The notes under the pieces are model-generated. The model searched no databases, was not told the DNA's origin, and saw nothing but the letters and a program-made list of their open reading frames with translations. Positions 31,654-42,284 of a DNA stretch of 64,000 nt are shown here, one piece after another. A program made the position numbers and the translations under genes. Where the stretch lies: NCBI GenBank assembly GCA_902631405.1, contig CACOYI010000005.1, positions 1-64,000 of the forward strand, written 5' to 3'. This DNA comes from K189A clade bacterium (GTDB lineage Bacteria > Pseudomonadota > Gammaproteobacteria > Pseudomonadales > Azotimanducaceae). Every line of letters starts with the position of its first letter. Position 1 is the first letter of the stretch.

Positions 31654-33201
31654 ATGGTCTGGGAACCCGAGATCGAAGAGATCAAACGTCGAGTCGAGAT
31701 GGCGGAAAAAATGGGCGGTGAGAAAGGCGTCGAGGTACAACGAAGCCGGGGCAAACTCACAATCCGAGAACGACTCGATAAATTTTCAGATTCAGGATCT
31801 TTTCAAGAAATCGGTCGATTAGCAGGTAGCGCTTCTTATGAAGGAAATCAGCTGATTGACGTGAGGCCCTCAAATATCATCATCGGAACAAGCCACGTGG
31901 ACGGAAGAAAAGTCGTCGTAAATGGCGGTGATTTCACTGTGCGTGGGGGTGCTGCTGACGCAAGCATAGGCAACAAAATGGCTTATGCCCAAAATATGGC
32001 TGGTGATTGGCGTCTTCCCTATATCCGACTACTAGATGCCACTGGCGGCAGTGTCAAAACCTTTGAACAGATGGGGAGAACCTATATACCGACTAACCCT
32101 ACTCCTGGAATAGAGAAACTTCTCTGTGAAGTCCCAGTGGTGAGTGCTGCACTCGGCTCAGTTGCGGGATTGCACGCAATTGATGCATGCCTATCTCATT
32201 TTAACGTGATGGTGAAAGGTATCAGCCAGGTTTTCCCAGGAGGACCACCCGTAGTCAAGGCCGCGCTAGGGATCGACATTACAAAAGAGGAACTCGGCGA
32301 TGAAAGATCTCAAGTCTTTGAGGCAGGTGTCATCGATAATTTAGCCGAGACCGAGGAAGAAGCATTTGAGATGATCAGAAAATTCTTGAGCTATCTACCC
32401 TCCAACGTTTGGCAAATGCCACCAAGAATTGATACCGGTGATGATCCCGAAAGAAGAGATGAGTCTCTTTTGTCTGCCATACCTAGAAACAAGAGACAGG
32501 TCTATAACGCCTTTAAAATAATTGAAGCGATTGTCGACAAGGACTCTTTTTTTGAGATCACACCGCACTATGGAAGGTCAAGAATAGTCGGTTTGGCAAG
32601 AATTGATGGTTATCCCACAGGAATTATGATCAATAATCCAAAGCGTTTAGGTGGCTCCATGGACGTGGCTGCGGGCACTAAAGTCATGCGTTTTCTTTCT
32701 ATGTGTGACACTTTCCATCTGCCAATGGTTTATCTCGCTGACGAGCCAGGTTTTATGTCAGGCCCCGACGAACAATCGAAGGGAATTCTGCGTGCAGGCG
32801 CCAAAATATCCTGCACAACGTTGAGAACACAGATGCCATGGTGCTCAATTATCATCCGGCAGCTCTACGGGGTAGCCGGAAATCTGCATGAGAGGCCGGG
32901 GGGTATGTTCAAACGAGTAGCATGGCCCTCAGGTCACTGGGGTTCTATGCACATATCGGGTGGTGTTTCTGCTGCCTATCGAAGGGAGATAGACGAGGCC
33001 GACGACCCGCATGCCAAACGCGCTGAAATCGAGGCCAGGCTTGACGCGCTCGCCTCCCCGTTCAAAACGGCTGAGGCTTTCAACATCGAAGACATCATGG
33101 ACCCCAGGGAAACGCGCCCAATGCTCGCTGATTTTTTGAGAACCGCTCAACCAATGATCGAATCTCAACTCGGTCCTACTTCCGTACCATTCATGCCCTG
33201 A
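31654..33201 (+). CDS. Acyl-CoA carboxylase carboxyltransferase (beta) subunit
   Basis: RGKLTIRERLDKFSDSGSFQEIG; GGDFTVRGGAADASIGNKM; VFPGGPPVVKAALG. Confidence 0.92.
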   Translation: MVWEPEIEEIKRRVEMAEKMGGEKGVEVQRSRGKLTIRERLDKFSDSGSFQEIGRLAGSASYEGNQLIDVRPSNIIIGTSHVDGRKVVVNGGDFTVRGGAADASIGNKMAYAQNMAGDWRLPYIRLLDATGGSVKTFEQMGRTYIPTNPTPGIEKLLCEVPVVSAALGSVAGLHAIDACLSHFNVMVKGISQVFPGGPPVVKAALGIDITKEELGDERSQVFEAGVIDNLAETEEEAFEMIRKFLSYLPSNVWQMPPRIDTGDDPERRDESLLSAIPRNKRQVYNAFKIIEAIVDKDSFFEITPHYGRSRIVGLARIDGYPTGIMINNPKRLGGSMDVAAGTKVMRFLSMCDTFHLPMVYLADEPGFMSGPDEQSKGILRAGAKISCTTLRTQMPWCSIIIRQLYGVAGNLHERPGGMFKRVAWPSGHWGSMHISGGVSAAYRREIDEADDPHAKRAEIEARLDALASPFKTAEAFNIEDIMDPRETRPMLADFLRTAQPMIESQLGPTSVPFMP

Positions 33202-33202
33202 G

Positions 33203-35476
33203 GTGACCATGAAAATTAAGAACGCTGAATCACAAATAGAAATAGTCTGGGACACGTCGGGAATCCCACATGTCTTTGCGAAGAATATTGCAGACGCTTA
33301 CCGAGGCATGGGCTACGTCTCTGGTAAAGAGCGATTATGGCAGACCCATCAGAGCACAGCCTATGCAAACTGCGAGGCTGCTGCCTTGCTCGGAGAAAAA
33401 TTTCTAGCACAAGACGCGATCCAAAGAGCTTGTAACGTTCATGGCAAGCGAACAGGCTTGCCGGCCAGTCCTGGAGACTGGATTGTCGATGCGTATCTGG
33501 ATGGCATAAATTCGACAGTTGAACAACTGGATGAGGTGCCACCTGAATTCGAAAACGCTGGCGCTACACCTCGGATTTTTACCAGGGAAGACGTAGCAGC
33601 CAGATATCGATTCACATCCTGGTTTCAACACAAAAGTTGGACTGAAAAACTCACCATTGGCCGACTCATGGCGACGCATGGTATCGACTATTTTCGCAAT
33701 AACCTCCTGCATTTCTCCACTGACGATGAACGGGTAGTTGGTGAACTCGCTCCCGCCTTAAAAGATATCTCAACAATCCCATTTGCTTTAGCCTACCCAG
33801 AAGCAGCGCATCTAGTTACATCAGGCAGTAACAATTGGGCAGTGCAAGGACGCTTGTCAAAATCCGGAAAACCAATCATCGCAACTGATCCTCACCAACC
33901 ACACACGATTCCTAACACGTTCTTGTACATTCATTTGCATGCGCCAGGATGGGATGTGTTCGGCGCAGCTTTCCCCGGAGTTCCCTACTTCATGATGGGT
34001 ACGACTCGAGATGTGTCATGGGGCCTGACGACGGGCTTTATTGACTCATATGATGTTTATATTGAAAAACTCGAATCCGGCAATAAATACCTATATGACG
34101 GTCACAGGAACCTTTTGACAGAAAGAACCGAGACAATCCCCATCAAGAATCTGTCCGACAGAAACATATCTATCCGCTACACCGGGCACGGCCCCTTACT
34201 CGAGGACCTGTGCCGCGAGCTGGGTATGGATGCAAAAAAACCCCAAGGCTATGGCACCTCGTTGCATTGGGCTCTCGCTGACGTGCCGACTTCTGCTGGC
34301 GCCTTGGCGGAGCTGCCACTCGCAAAATCTTCAGAGGAATTCGGCGAGAAACTTTTTGAGAATGATGTTTGCCCACTCGTGAACAACATCATCTGTGTTG
34401 ACCAAGGGGATAATTTACATCGATTCATTGCTACAACCATGGAAGCAAGAACGAGTGTGACTGGATCAGTGCCCTTACCTGGATGGGACTCACGCTACAC
34501 TTTTAAGCGTTCAACTAAAGACGAGCTCACGGTTGAGGTGAATCCATCTTCAGGTTACTCCTTAACTGCGAATAATGACACCATGGGAGAAAAAGGACCT
34601 TACTACATACATAACTTTCCCACACACAGTGCAAGGGCAGACCGAATCAGTCAGATATTAAACTCGAAGGAAAAATTCGAGGTCACCGACTTCAAAGAGG
34701 CCCAACTAGACTTAAAGGACTTGCGCGCCGAAGCCGTCTTAAGTGACCTATTACCGCTAATAGAAGAAAGCAACGAACCGAAAGTGAAAAAAGCGGTCAG
34801 CATATTGTCAGATTGGGATTACGTTGCCTCCTCGGATTCCACCGCGGCGTGCATTTTTTATCCCTTCATGGACCAGATGTGGTCCCGGAAATTCATGCGC
34901 AAGGTGCTTTCGGATGACTTTCTCAGAGTAATCCCCGGAGCCGCCCCAGGACTGAACAGGTTCGATGTAAAACACTTCCTTCATCCGGACAGTCCGTGGA
35001 ACACTCACAAGAAAGAGATGGTATTGGTCATTACCGAATGTTTGCGGCAAGTGATGGACAGCCTAGAGTCTGAGTTCGGCAAAAATATGAGTGAGTGGGA
35101 ATGGGGAAAAATCCACCAAGTACAATTTTCACACCGCCTTGCCAAAAAGGGCACCTGGGCACATATGAAGGTAGAAGCTCAACGATCTGGTGGGAGCCCA
35201 ACAACCCTCGCCATGGCTATGCACCTCGGGCCTGGCCCGGGCAGGGCCGAAGGAGAACAACTGCCCTATCGCGTCTTCCATGGCCCAGCTTTCAGATGGA
35301 TTGTTGATATGGCTGACCCATACCATGTTCACTTCGTTATTGCTGGAGGAAATGGAGGCAGCCCAACAAGCAAATTCGCGACAAATCAATTTCAAAGCTG
35401 GATGGATGGAGAGTATTTGAAGGTTAGCTTTATTCGGGAAGAGCTCGAAGTTGATGAAACCTGGCAATTTGATTGA
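33203..35476 (+). CDS. Penicillin acylase family Ntn-hydrolase
   Basis: IVWDTSGIPHVFAKNIADAYRGMGYVSGKERLWQ; catalytic SGSNNWAVQGRLSKSGKPIIATDPH; SLTANNDTMG. Confidence 0.92.
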   Translation: MTMKIKNAESQIEIVWDTSGIPHVFAKNIADAYRGMGYVSGKERLWQTHQSTAYANCEAAALLGEKFLAQDAIQRACNVHGKRTGLPASPGDWIVDAYLDGINSTVEQLDEVPPEFENAGATPRIFTREDVAARYRFTSWFQHKSWTEKLTIGRLMATHGIDYFRNNLLHFSTDDERVVGELAPALKDISTIPFALAYPEAAHLVTSGSNNWAVQGRLSKSGKPIIATDPHQPHTIPNTFLYIHLHAPGWDVFGAAFPGVPYFMMGTTRDVSWGLTTGFIDSYDVYIEKLESGNKYLYDGHRNLLTERTETIPIKNLSDRNISIRYTGHGPLLEDLCRELGMDAKKPQGYGTSLHWALADVPTSAGALAELPLAKSSEEFGEKLFENDVCPLVNNIICVDQGDNLHRFIATTMEARTSVTGSVPLPGWDSRYTFKRSTKDELTVEVNPSSGYSLTANNDTMGEKGPYYIHNFPTHSARADRISQILNSKEKFEVTDFKEAQLDLKDLRAEAVLSDLLPLIEESNEPKVKKAVSILSDWDYVASSDSTAACIFYPFMDQMWSRKFMRKVLSDDFLRVIPGAAPGLNRFDVKHFLHPDSPWNTHKKEMVLVITECLRQVMDSLESEFGKNMSEWEWGKIHQVQFSHRLAKKGTWAHMKVEAQRSGGSPTTLAMAMHLGPGPGRAEGEQLPYRVFHGPAFRWIVDMADPYHVHFVIAGGNGGSPTSKFATNQFQSWMDGEYLKVSFIREELEVDETWQFD

Positions 35477-35497
35477 AACGAAATCACCGAGATTTCT

Positions 35498-36382
35498 TCA
35501 ATTTGACTCTTTGCCTCGTAATTCCAGGAGTTCAGCTTGTTCTCGCTGCGCGGCAGCCCATATGCTTTGCGTTTCGCTAGCTGGCCCAAAAGCGCTGGGC
35601 GGCATCAACAGTTTTCTCTGGTTTTCAGTAATCCCTGGGTAATTATCGGAATTGTAATAAGCAGGGCTCCAAGCTACGGCATGGGGGGAGTACTTGAAAA
35701 AGATGGTACGCCTTTCCCCCTCACCTTCCCAGGGGATGGTCCCATGAGCACAGGCCTCGGTGAATATAATCGCGTCCCCGGCATTGACAGCGACCTGATC
35801 CACGCACTCCGGAATCTCATCCTGAGTTTTGCTGATCTTCCAGTCTCCGGGCAACTCGATATTGACTTTGTGGCTACCCGGAACACAGGCGAATCCGCCT
35901 GCCCCCGGCCTCACGTCATCGAGTTCAAATGCGACGGCAACTAACCCGTTAAAAAAACGGCCATTGCTGAAACGGTAAAAACACTGGCCGCCGTCGGTCG
36001 GCCCAACCAGATCCGTTGGACCGCCGGCTCCCTGCCCGCCCCCGTGGAGATAAAGCAAGTGGTTATGATTTTCGCTATCGATCTTCACATAATCATGGTC
36101 GAGTCGATAATGTTTTCCCAACAGCATCTCCAGATAGGGCTGCAGAGATGGAAGATCGATAAGATTCAAATATTCGCCTCCCCACTCCAAGGTTGATGGC
36201 GAGGACCAGGCAAGTTTCGTATCCGAATTATTTGAGGTTCTATCTGAGCCTAGTATCCCTACTCCACTTTTTCTTTTTGACTCAAGGGTTGACGATAGTC
36301 GAGATAGTTGCTTTTTCGTTAGCGCATCTCGAACCACGAGATATCCGCGTAAATCAAAAAGATACTTCTCGTGCTCATCCAT
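35498..36382 (-). CDS. Phytanoyl-CoA dioxygenase (PhyH) family
   Basis: YLFDLRGYLVVRDALTKKQLSRL; GAGGFACVPGSHKVN; GDAIIFTEACAHGTIPW. Confidence 0.9.
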   Translation of the reverse strand: MDEHEKYLFDLRGYLVVRDALTKKQLSRLSSTLESKRKSGVGILGSDRTSNNSDTKLAWSSPSTLEWGGEYLNLIDLPSLQPYLEMLLGKHYRLDHDYVKIDSENHNHLLYLHGGGQGAGGPTDLVGPTDGGQCFYRFSNGRFFNGLVAVAFELDDVRPGAGGFACVPGSHKVNIELPGDWKISKTQDEIPECVDQVAVNAGDAIIFTEACAHGTIPWEGEGERRTIFFKYSPHAVAWSPAYYNSDNYPGITENQRKLLMPPSAFGPASETQSIWAAAQREQAELLELRGKESN

Positions 36383-36434
36383 AATTGATCTGTTCCAGTA
36401 AGGTAGACTTCTCCACAGTTTATTAGCTATTTAG

Positions 36435-37973
36435 TCACTGCTCAAAGAGATCCGTCTGTTTATCCGTTTTTCGTGGCTTGTTCCTTCCCTTTCTGCTGCC
36501 ATGCTTTTTTAAAATAATCTTCTTTTCTTCTCTCGCCGAATTACTTTTCTTTATCTGGCCGATTCGGGTTCTGGCTTCTTTCGCAGCCCTTTGATGATCT
36601 ACTATGGGTGCTGGATAGTGATTGTCTAACACCACGCCGTAGCGCTTCTGATCAGTTACGGACAATTTCCATGGTGCATGAATATGCTCTGCCCCCAGGG
36701 ACTCCAATTCAGGGACCCACCTCCTGATGAAGACGCCATCTGGGTCCTGGTCATTCGATTGTTTTTCAGGACTGTAGATTCGGACCGTATTGATCCCAGT
36801 GGTCCCCGATTGCATCTGAAACTGCGAGTAATGGATACCTGGCTCATAGTCTAGAAATTGTGTTGCAAGAAACTTGGCCGTTCTATCCCAATGAAGCCAT
36901 AAATCATAACTTGCGAATGAGACCAACATGGCTCTCATTCTGAAGTTAATCCACCCTGTTTCCCTCAAGTAACGCATACATGCATCTACAAATGGATATC
37001 CGGTCTCACCTCGGCACCAAGCTTGGTAGTACTCTTCGTTGAATGAGTTTTCTCTGATGCCATCGAAAGATTTCGACATATTCTCGAATTCGATCGCTGG
37101 TTCAGATTCTAGTTTTTGAATGAAATGACAATGCCAATGGAGACGGCTTTTATATGCACCCAGTGCTTTAAGAGCTGTTCCACGAATATTTTTATCCAGA
37201 GATCTCAAGTAATCTTGCCTGTCAGTGACACGTGAGACGATTTGACGCATTGATATAGCACCAACTGCCAGATGCGTACTCAACCTTGAGCAGGCTTCCT
37301 CCGCTGATGCAGGCGAGGACATATCCGTGTGATAGCTCAAACCCCTTCTGTTTAGAAAGTCGTCCAAAACTTGTTCAGGATTCATCGCCCACCAGGCGTT
37401 TTTGTTTTCACTCACAAGCGTGCCGTTAACAATGCTAGGCCACCGGCTCTCCCAGCCTGGCGTGCTTTCAGCATGAACGAACTGTACCGACTCTGGTGAA
37501 TCGAGAGGTCCTTGCTGCATCCGTTTATTCCACCGAGCCGCCCAACCATCTCGATTCTTCAGGTCTCTAAAAACGCCATTCGAAGGGTATTCAGCAAAGC
37601 CAATGTTGTTCGAAAGACTCCATTCTTTAATCCGTTCACTTATGCCCATCCCGCAGGAGGTTTCTGTCACTTCATGCGTATGAATAACCTGAAAGCTTAA
37701 TTCAGAGAAAAGGGTTTTCATCACCTCAAGGGTCTTACCTACTCTGACGATCAATTGCCCCTCTCTATCCTGAAGCTCCCTGCGCAAGGTATTGATGGAG
37801 TGTCGAAAGACCTGGAACTGACGAGCTGAACGATCGGGCGCGGCCCAATAGTCTGGGTCAATAATATAAACCAACATCACAGGACCGCCCGAAGCAGCCT
37901 TAATCAATGGCATGTGATCCTCTAATCGCAAATCACGGCGAAACCAAACGAGTTGTCTCTTTTTTTTCTCCAC
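36435..37973 (-). CDS. Cryptochrome/photolyase family protein
   Basis: LVWFRRDLRLEDHMPLIKA; WCRGETGYPFVDACMRYLRETGWINFRMRAMLVSFASYDL; FLATQFLDYEPGIHYSQFQMQSGTTGIN. Confidence 0.93.
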   Translation of the reverse strand: MEKKKRQLVWFRRDLRLEDHMPLIKAASGGPVMLVYIIDPDYWAAPDRSARQFQVFRHSINTLRRELQDREGQLIVRVGKTLEVMKTLFSELSFQVIHTHEVTETSCGMGISERIKEWSLSNNIGFAEYPSNGVFRDLKNRDGWAARWNKRMQQGPLDSPESVQFVHAESTPGWESRWPSIVNGTLVSENKNAWWAMNPEQVLDDFLNRRGLSYHTDMSSPASAEEACSRLSTHLAVGAISMRQIVSRVTDRQDYLRSLDKNIRGTALKALGAYKSRLHWHCHFIQKLESEPAIEFENMSKSFDGIRENSFNEEYYQAWCRGETGYPFVDACMRYLRETGWINFRMRAMLVSFASYDLWLHWDRTAKFLATQFLDYEPGIHYSQFQMQSGTTGINTVRIYSPEKQSNDQDPDGVFIRRWVPELESLGAEHIHAPWKLSVTDQKRYGVVLDNHYPAPIVDHQRAAKEARTRIGQIKKSNSAREEKKIILKKHGSRKGRNKPRKTDKQTDLFEQ

Positions 37974-38134
37974 ACTCTAAGGTTAGCGATCGGGTCGTTT
38001 GTTTTGCGTGATCCTCCTTAATCGTAATCCCCACGCAAGATCGATATAAAGACTAGGCGCAGGATCTTGCCTTTTCGGTTAGTCTCGAGACCAAAGCGCA
38101 AATAAAAATGAGAGGCTCAGGGAGGGCAGAAACG

Positions 38135-39520
38135 ATGAATGAACTCAATAAGAAGAGCGCCGGCGAACTCGCGGCACTCATAAAAGAAAAACAGGTCTCG
38201 AGCACCGAAGTCGTTGAAGCTCACTTGAGGCGGATCGAGGAAGTCAATCCTGCCGTAAACGCTGTCACAATCGCATTAGGAGACACTGCCCTGGCAGCAG
38301 CAAAGAAAGCTGATGATGCCTCCGATTCTGAACGCGAGAGAACATTTCATGGAGTACCTTTCACAATCAAGGAAAATATAGATCTGATAGGAACTCCGAC
38401 TACAAATGGAATTCCTCTGATGGCTGAAGCGATGCCGCCGAGAAATGCACCCATCGTTGACAGAATGTTAGCGGCCGGAGCAATACCAATCGGCAGAACC
38501 AATTTGCCAGAATTGGGTATGCGCTTGGATACCGATAATCCTTTAAGAGGAAGAACGTTTAACCCATGGGACAAAACACTAACTCCAGGAGGTTCGAGCG
38601 GAGGTGAAGGAGCGGCTATCGCAACGGGTATGAGCCCGTTCGGATTGGGCAATGATATCGGTGGCTCCCTGCGCAATCCAGCATATTGCTGCGGCATTGC
38701 CTCGTTAAAACCAAGTATCGGGAGACTGCCTTTCGTAAATTCAATTGAGCCGGTGGATATGGGTATATCGGGTGCTTTCCTCACGGATGGACCCATGGCG
38801 AGATCCGTTGGCGATTTGAGAAACGGACTGAAAGTCATGGCTGGTCGACATATTGATGACCCGCAGTCTGTCGATGCTCCGTTAACAGGAGTTATCCCAG
38901 ACAAACCAAAAGCAGCTTTGATAAGAGCGATTCCCGGTTTCAAACTAACAGATGCGACTCTTCGCGAGATCGACCGAGCTGGCTCTATACTTGCCGACCG
39001 AGGATGGATTGTCGAGGAAACGCTGGCACCAGAAGTTCCGAGAGTCTACGAAATCTGGGGAACGGTATTAAACAATGGAATGATGGGTGCAATCCCCCCC
39101 GAGGTTTTCAAAAAAGAGACAGCGGATTATCTGGAACGTGAATCTAAACAGTTTCTGGAGAACGGAATAAGCCTGGACGAAGCACTAATTGAGAGACGTC
39201 GACTCAGACGCCTATGGTCAGCATTCCTGACCGAGTACGCGGTTTGTATCGGCCCGACCTGGACTAATCCCCCATGGCCAATTGACACGGATCTTGACCC
39301 AGACAAGGGCCCTGACGAATTATCTGAAAGTTTTATTTTCATCGCTCCCGGCAACTGTCTGGGTATTCCCTCTGTTGCGTTACCGATGGGTGTATCAGAA
39401 AACTTACCAACCGGCATACAAATCTATTCTGAAGTTTATCGCGAAGACCTCTGTCTTGGCGCAGCCGAAATAATTCAGAGTGAAGCAGCTTGCCCGACCC
39501 CGATAGACCCCATGTTCTGA
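38135..39520 (+). CDS. Amidase (amidase-signature family)
   Basis: TIKENIDLIGTPTTNG; LTPGGSSGGEGAAIATGMSPFGLGNDIGGSLRNPA (Ser-cisSer-Lys). Confidence 0.93.
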   Translation: MNELNKKSAGELAALIKEKQVSSTEVVEAHLRRIEEVNPAVNAVTIALGDTALAAAKKADDASDSERERTFHGVPFTIKENIDLIGTPTTNGIPLMAEAMPPRNAPIVDRMLAAGAIPIGRTNLPELGMRLDTDNPLRGRTFNPWDKTLTPGGSSGGEGAAIATGMSPFGLGNDIGGSLRNPAYCCGIASLKPSIGRLPFVNSIEPVDMGISGAFLTDGPMARSVGDLRNGLKVMAGRHIDDPQSVDAPLTGVIPDKPKAALIRAIPGFKLTDATLREIDRAGSILADRGWIVEETLAPEVPRVYEIWGTVLNNGMMGAIPPEVFKKETADYLERESKQFLENGISLDEALIERRRLRRLWSAFLTEYAVCIGPTWTNPPWPIDTDLDPDKGPDELSESFIFIAPGNCLGIPSVALPMGVSENLPTGIQIYSEVYREDLCLGAAEIIQSEAACPTPIDPMF

Positions 39521-39602
39521 GCTCAAATGCTGGATATCGTTCTCAGAATAAACGCTGGGCTGGTTCACGGCGGACACTGATTCACGTAGAATCACAAATA
39601 TC

Positions 39603-39679
<77 letters not shown>

Positions 39680-39705
39680 TTTTTACAAGTAGGGTATCTA
39701 TAACG

Positions 39706-42147
39706 TTGATGAGAAGACTTTTAACGGCAGGAATAACTCTTTTCCTTCTCAGTTCTTGTGGAGACGGAGGTGGCGGTGGTTCTTCTTCAGCGGATAGTTC
39801 AACTAGTTCTGGCCCATCTGGTGGAAGCGGCTCATCTGGTGGCACGACACCGAGCAACGCCCCACCCGCCTTTTCAAGTAGCTCCTCCTTCTCCGTAGTC
39901 GAGAATAACACTGCGGCAGGAACCATTGAGGTGGATGATGCAGATTCTAACGACACACTAGCGCTGAGCATCTAAGGCGGGACGGATGCTGATCTCTTTG
40001 AGCTGGGTGTTTGTAATGCAAGTAGGTGTACGAGTAATTCACTCAGGTTTAAGACAGCCCCCAATTTTGAGGCGCCAGGTGATGCATCTGGCGATAATGT
40101 CTACGAGGTGACCGTCGGTGCATTCGACGGAACTCTCACGGTCACGCAGGACTTATCTATTTCGGTATCGAATGCGGTGGAAGGCAGGGTCGTAGATGCA
40201 CCGCTCTCCAATGCCACAGTCTGTTTGGACGTAAACGAGGACTCTGAGTGCGGGGCAGATGAAGGCAATGTCAGTTCAGATAGTCAGGGCTACTATGCGC
40301 TAGCAGAAACAGAAGCCCAGTCAGGTTTTGAACAAAGAGTTCTATCGATTGGCGGTACAGATATTTTGACTAATAAGGAGCTTCCCAGCCTTGCTCTTAT
40401 AGCTGAAGTGCCTGCTGATCCTTCGCAAGCAGTAGCGGTAACACCTTTAAGCACAGTGGTGTCGGTCGCTACAGATCCAGCCTCTGTATTAATAGCGCTT
40501 GGCTTTCCAGAAACAGTCACGCCCGACCAGATTACGAGTATCGATCCATGGACTGTAGCAACGGATAGTTCTGATTCTTCAAGCGAATTCGAAAGTTCAG
40601 CTGCATTGGCAGAAAGTATTGGGATTACGACATCTGAATTACAGGATGTTGCTGAGAATGTAGTCACCACATCCGTTCAAATAGCTAATCTGATACAGAC
40701 AGCAGACGCCGTGGTAGCCGACACAACGACATCCGGCGTACAGAGTGATGCTGAGCGTGCAGCCATGATTACCAGCACGGTGACCAAAGAGCTTGTCGAA
40801 ACAATTGACGCCGCAGTTGCTTCAGCAGGAAGTGCAGCCGAGGCCAGCGTGGATCTGGGTGATGCCGCGGTTACGAACGAGGTATTGCAGGAAACGGCAG
40901 AAGAATCAGCAGCATTAATTGTCGAGGAAATCGAAGAAAAGCAAACAGACGGTACTCTGGATCTTTCCGATACCAATGACGCGACGGTAGCGGAGATCCT
41001 CCAGATTAAAGAAACGCAGGAAGTGATCACTCAAACAGGGCTTGACAGAGACCAATCAGAAAACATAAAAGCAGTTGCCACAACTGCGGCCGAAACCAAT
41101 GCACTTATTGAAACAAAAGTCGCTGACGTGGGCGTCGCTGTTTTGACCACCGCATCCTCTGCGGAGGATATTGCCGGAATCGTAACCAATACCACTGTAT
41201 TAGCTGAGCAGTTGGTTACCGGTGAAATCACGACAGAAACTTATACCACTTCGTCAGATGTAGATGCACAAGCCAGTGCAAGTGTTGGGCTTAATGACAA
41301 GGTGGACCAATTAACAGTTGATACTGACGGAGATGGTGTTCTCGATATTAATGATGCGTTCCCCAATGATGCGAATGAAACATCAGATACCGATGGAGAT
41401 GGCATCGGTGACAAAGCGGATGCGTTTCCCAATGATGCAACCGAAACAGTAGATTCCGACGGCGATGGTGTTGGTGACAATGCGGATGCCTTTCCTTCGC
41501 TCGCTACCGAGACAACTGATACAGACTTAGACGGTGTAGGCGATAATGCAGATGCCTTCCCCAACGATGCGACGGAGACGCTGGACTCTGATGGAGATGG
41601 TGTCGGAGACAATGTTGACGCATTTCCCAATGATGCAACCGAAACATTAGATACCGACGGTGATGGTGTTGGCGATAACGCGGACACTGATACTTTTTCC
41701 AAGAAACAGATTGTGACCCCAGATTCTTTATCCATAACTATGCCGAGCGACGCTGATGACGAAGTCACGTTATCTCTAAACTACCAAACTAACCCCGTTT
41801 CGGTCAGAACGACGGGCATCGGAGTGAAAATCTTCTTTGATAGCAGCAAGGTAACGTTCACTTCACTCGTCATCGAATCTGATGAAGATCTCCTTCAGGC
41901 AACGATAAACTCCGCTGACATCCAGAATGACTCAAATAATCTGGATACGGATGAGCTAACAGATAAGTTCGCGAATGTCGCCTACGTATCATTCACCGGT
42001 GAATTTGCGGTCCCTAGTACACCGCTATACACAATAAGCTTTAAAGCCACTGATGCTTTTAACTCTGGCGCCACTCAGATCAATTTCACACTTAAGACAG
42101 CACAGGAGTTTAAGGGCGAAGAAAGCAGCGTAACCTTGAGTTATTAA
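39706..42147 (+). pseudogene. Cadherin-like / TSP3-repeat lipoprotein with cohesin-like C-terminus, interrupted by in-frame TAA at 39973-39975
   Basis: ORFs 39706-39975 and 40108-42147 are in the same frame, and the bridge translates as DSNDTLALSI*GGTDADLFELGVCNASRCTSNSLRFKTAPNFEAPGDASGDNVYEVTVGAFDG with only one stop; lipobox LFLLSSC. Confidence 0.8.
41320..41685 (+). repeat. 66-bp (22-aa) tandem repeats encoding TSP3 Ca-binding units, about 5.5 copies
   Basis: Unit D[TS]DGDGVGDNADAFPNDATET[VL] repeated at 41320, 41386, 41452, 41518, 41584 and 41650 (partial). Confidence 0.95.
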
Positions 42148-42284
42148 GATAGTGTCTCAATCGACTTGGACGGGCGTGCTCTCCTACGACCCCATGATCC
42201 TTTGAGAAGCGCTGATTTTCTGAACGAGCTCTTTACCTACCGCCCACTCACTACCTTTTGTTCTCGAAATCGTTTGCTTCGGAT

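Noticed and set aside
38347-38943. 198-aa minus ORF inside the amidase gene
   Set aside because: Shadow ORF of a conserved amidase; no independent domain signal
41241-41768. 175-aa minus ORF rich in SPTPSPSVSxVSVASLGNAS repeats
   Set aside because: Antisense shadow of the TSP3 repeat array; Ser/Pro pattern is the complement of DGDGVGDNADAF codons
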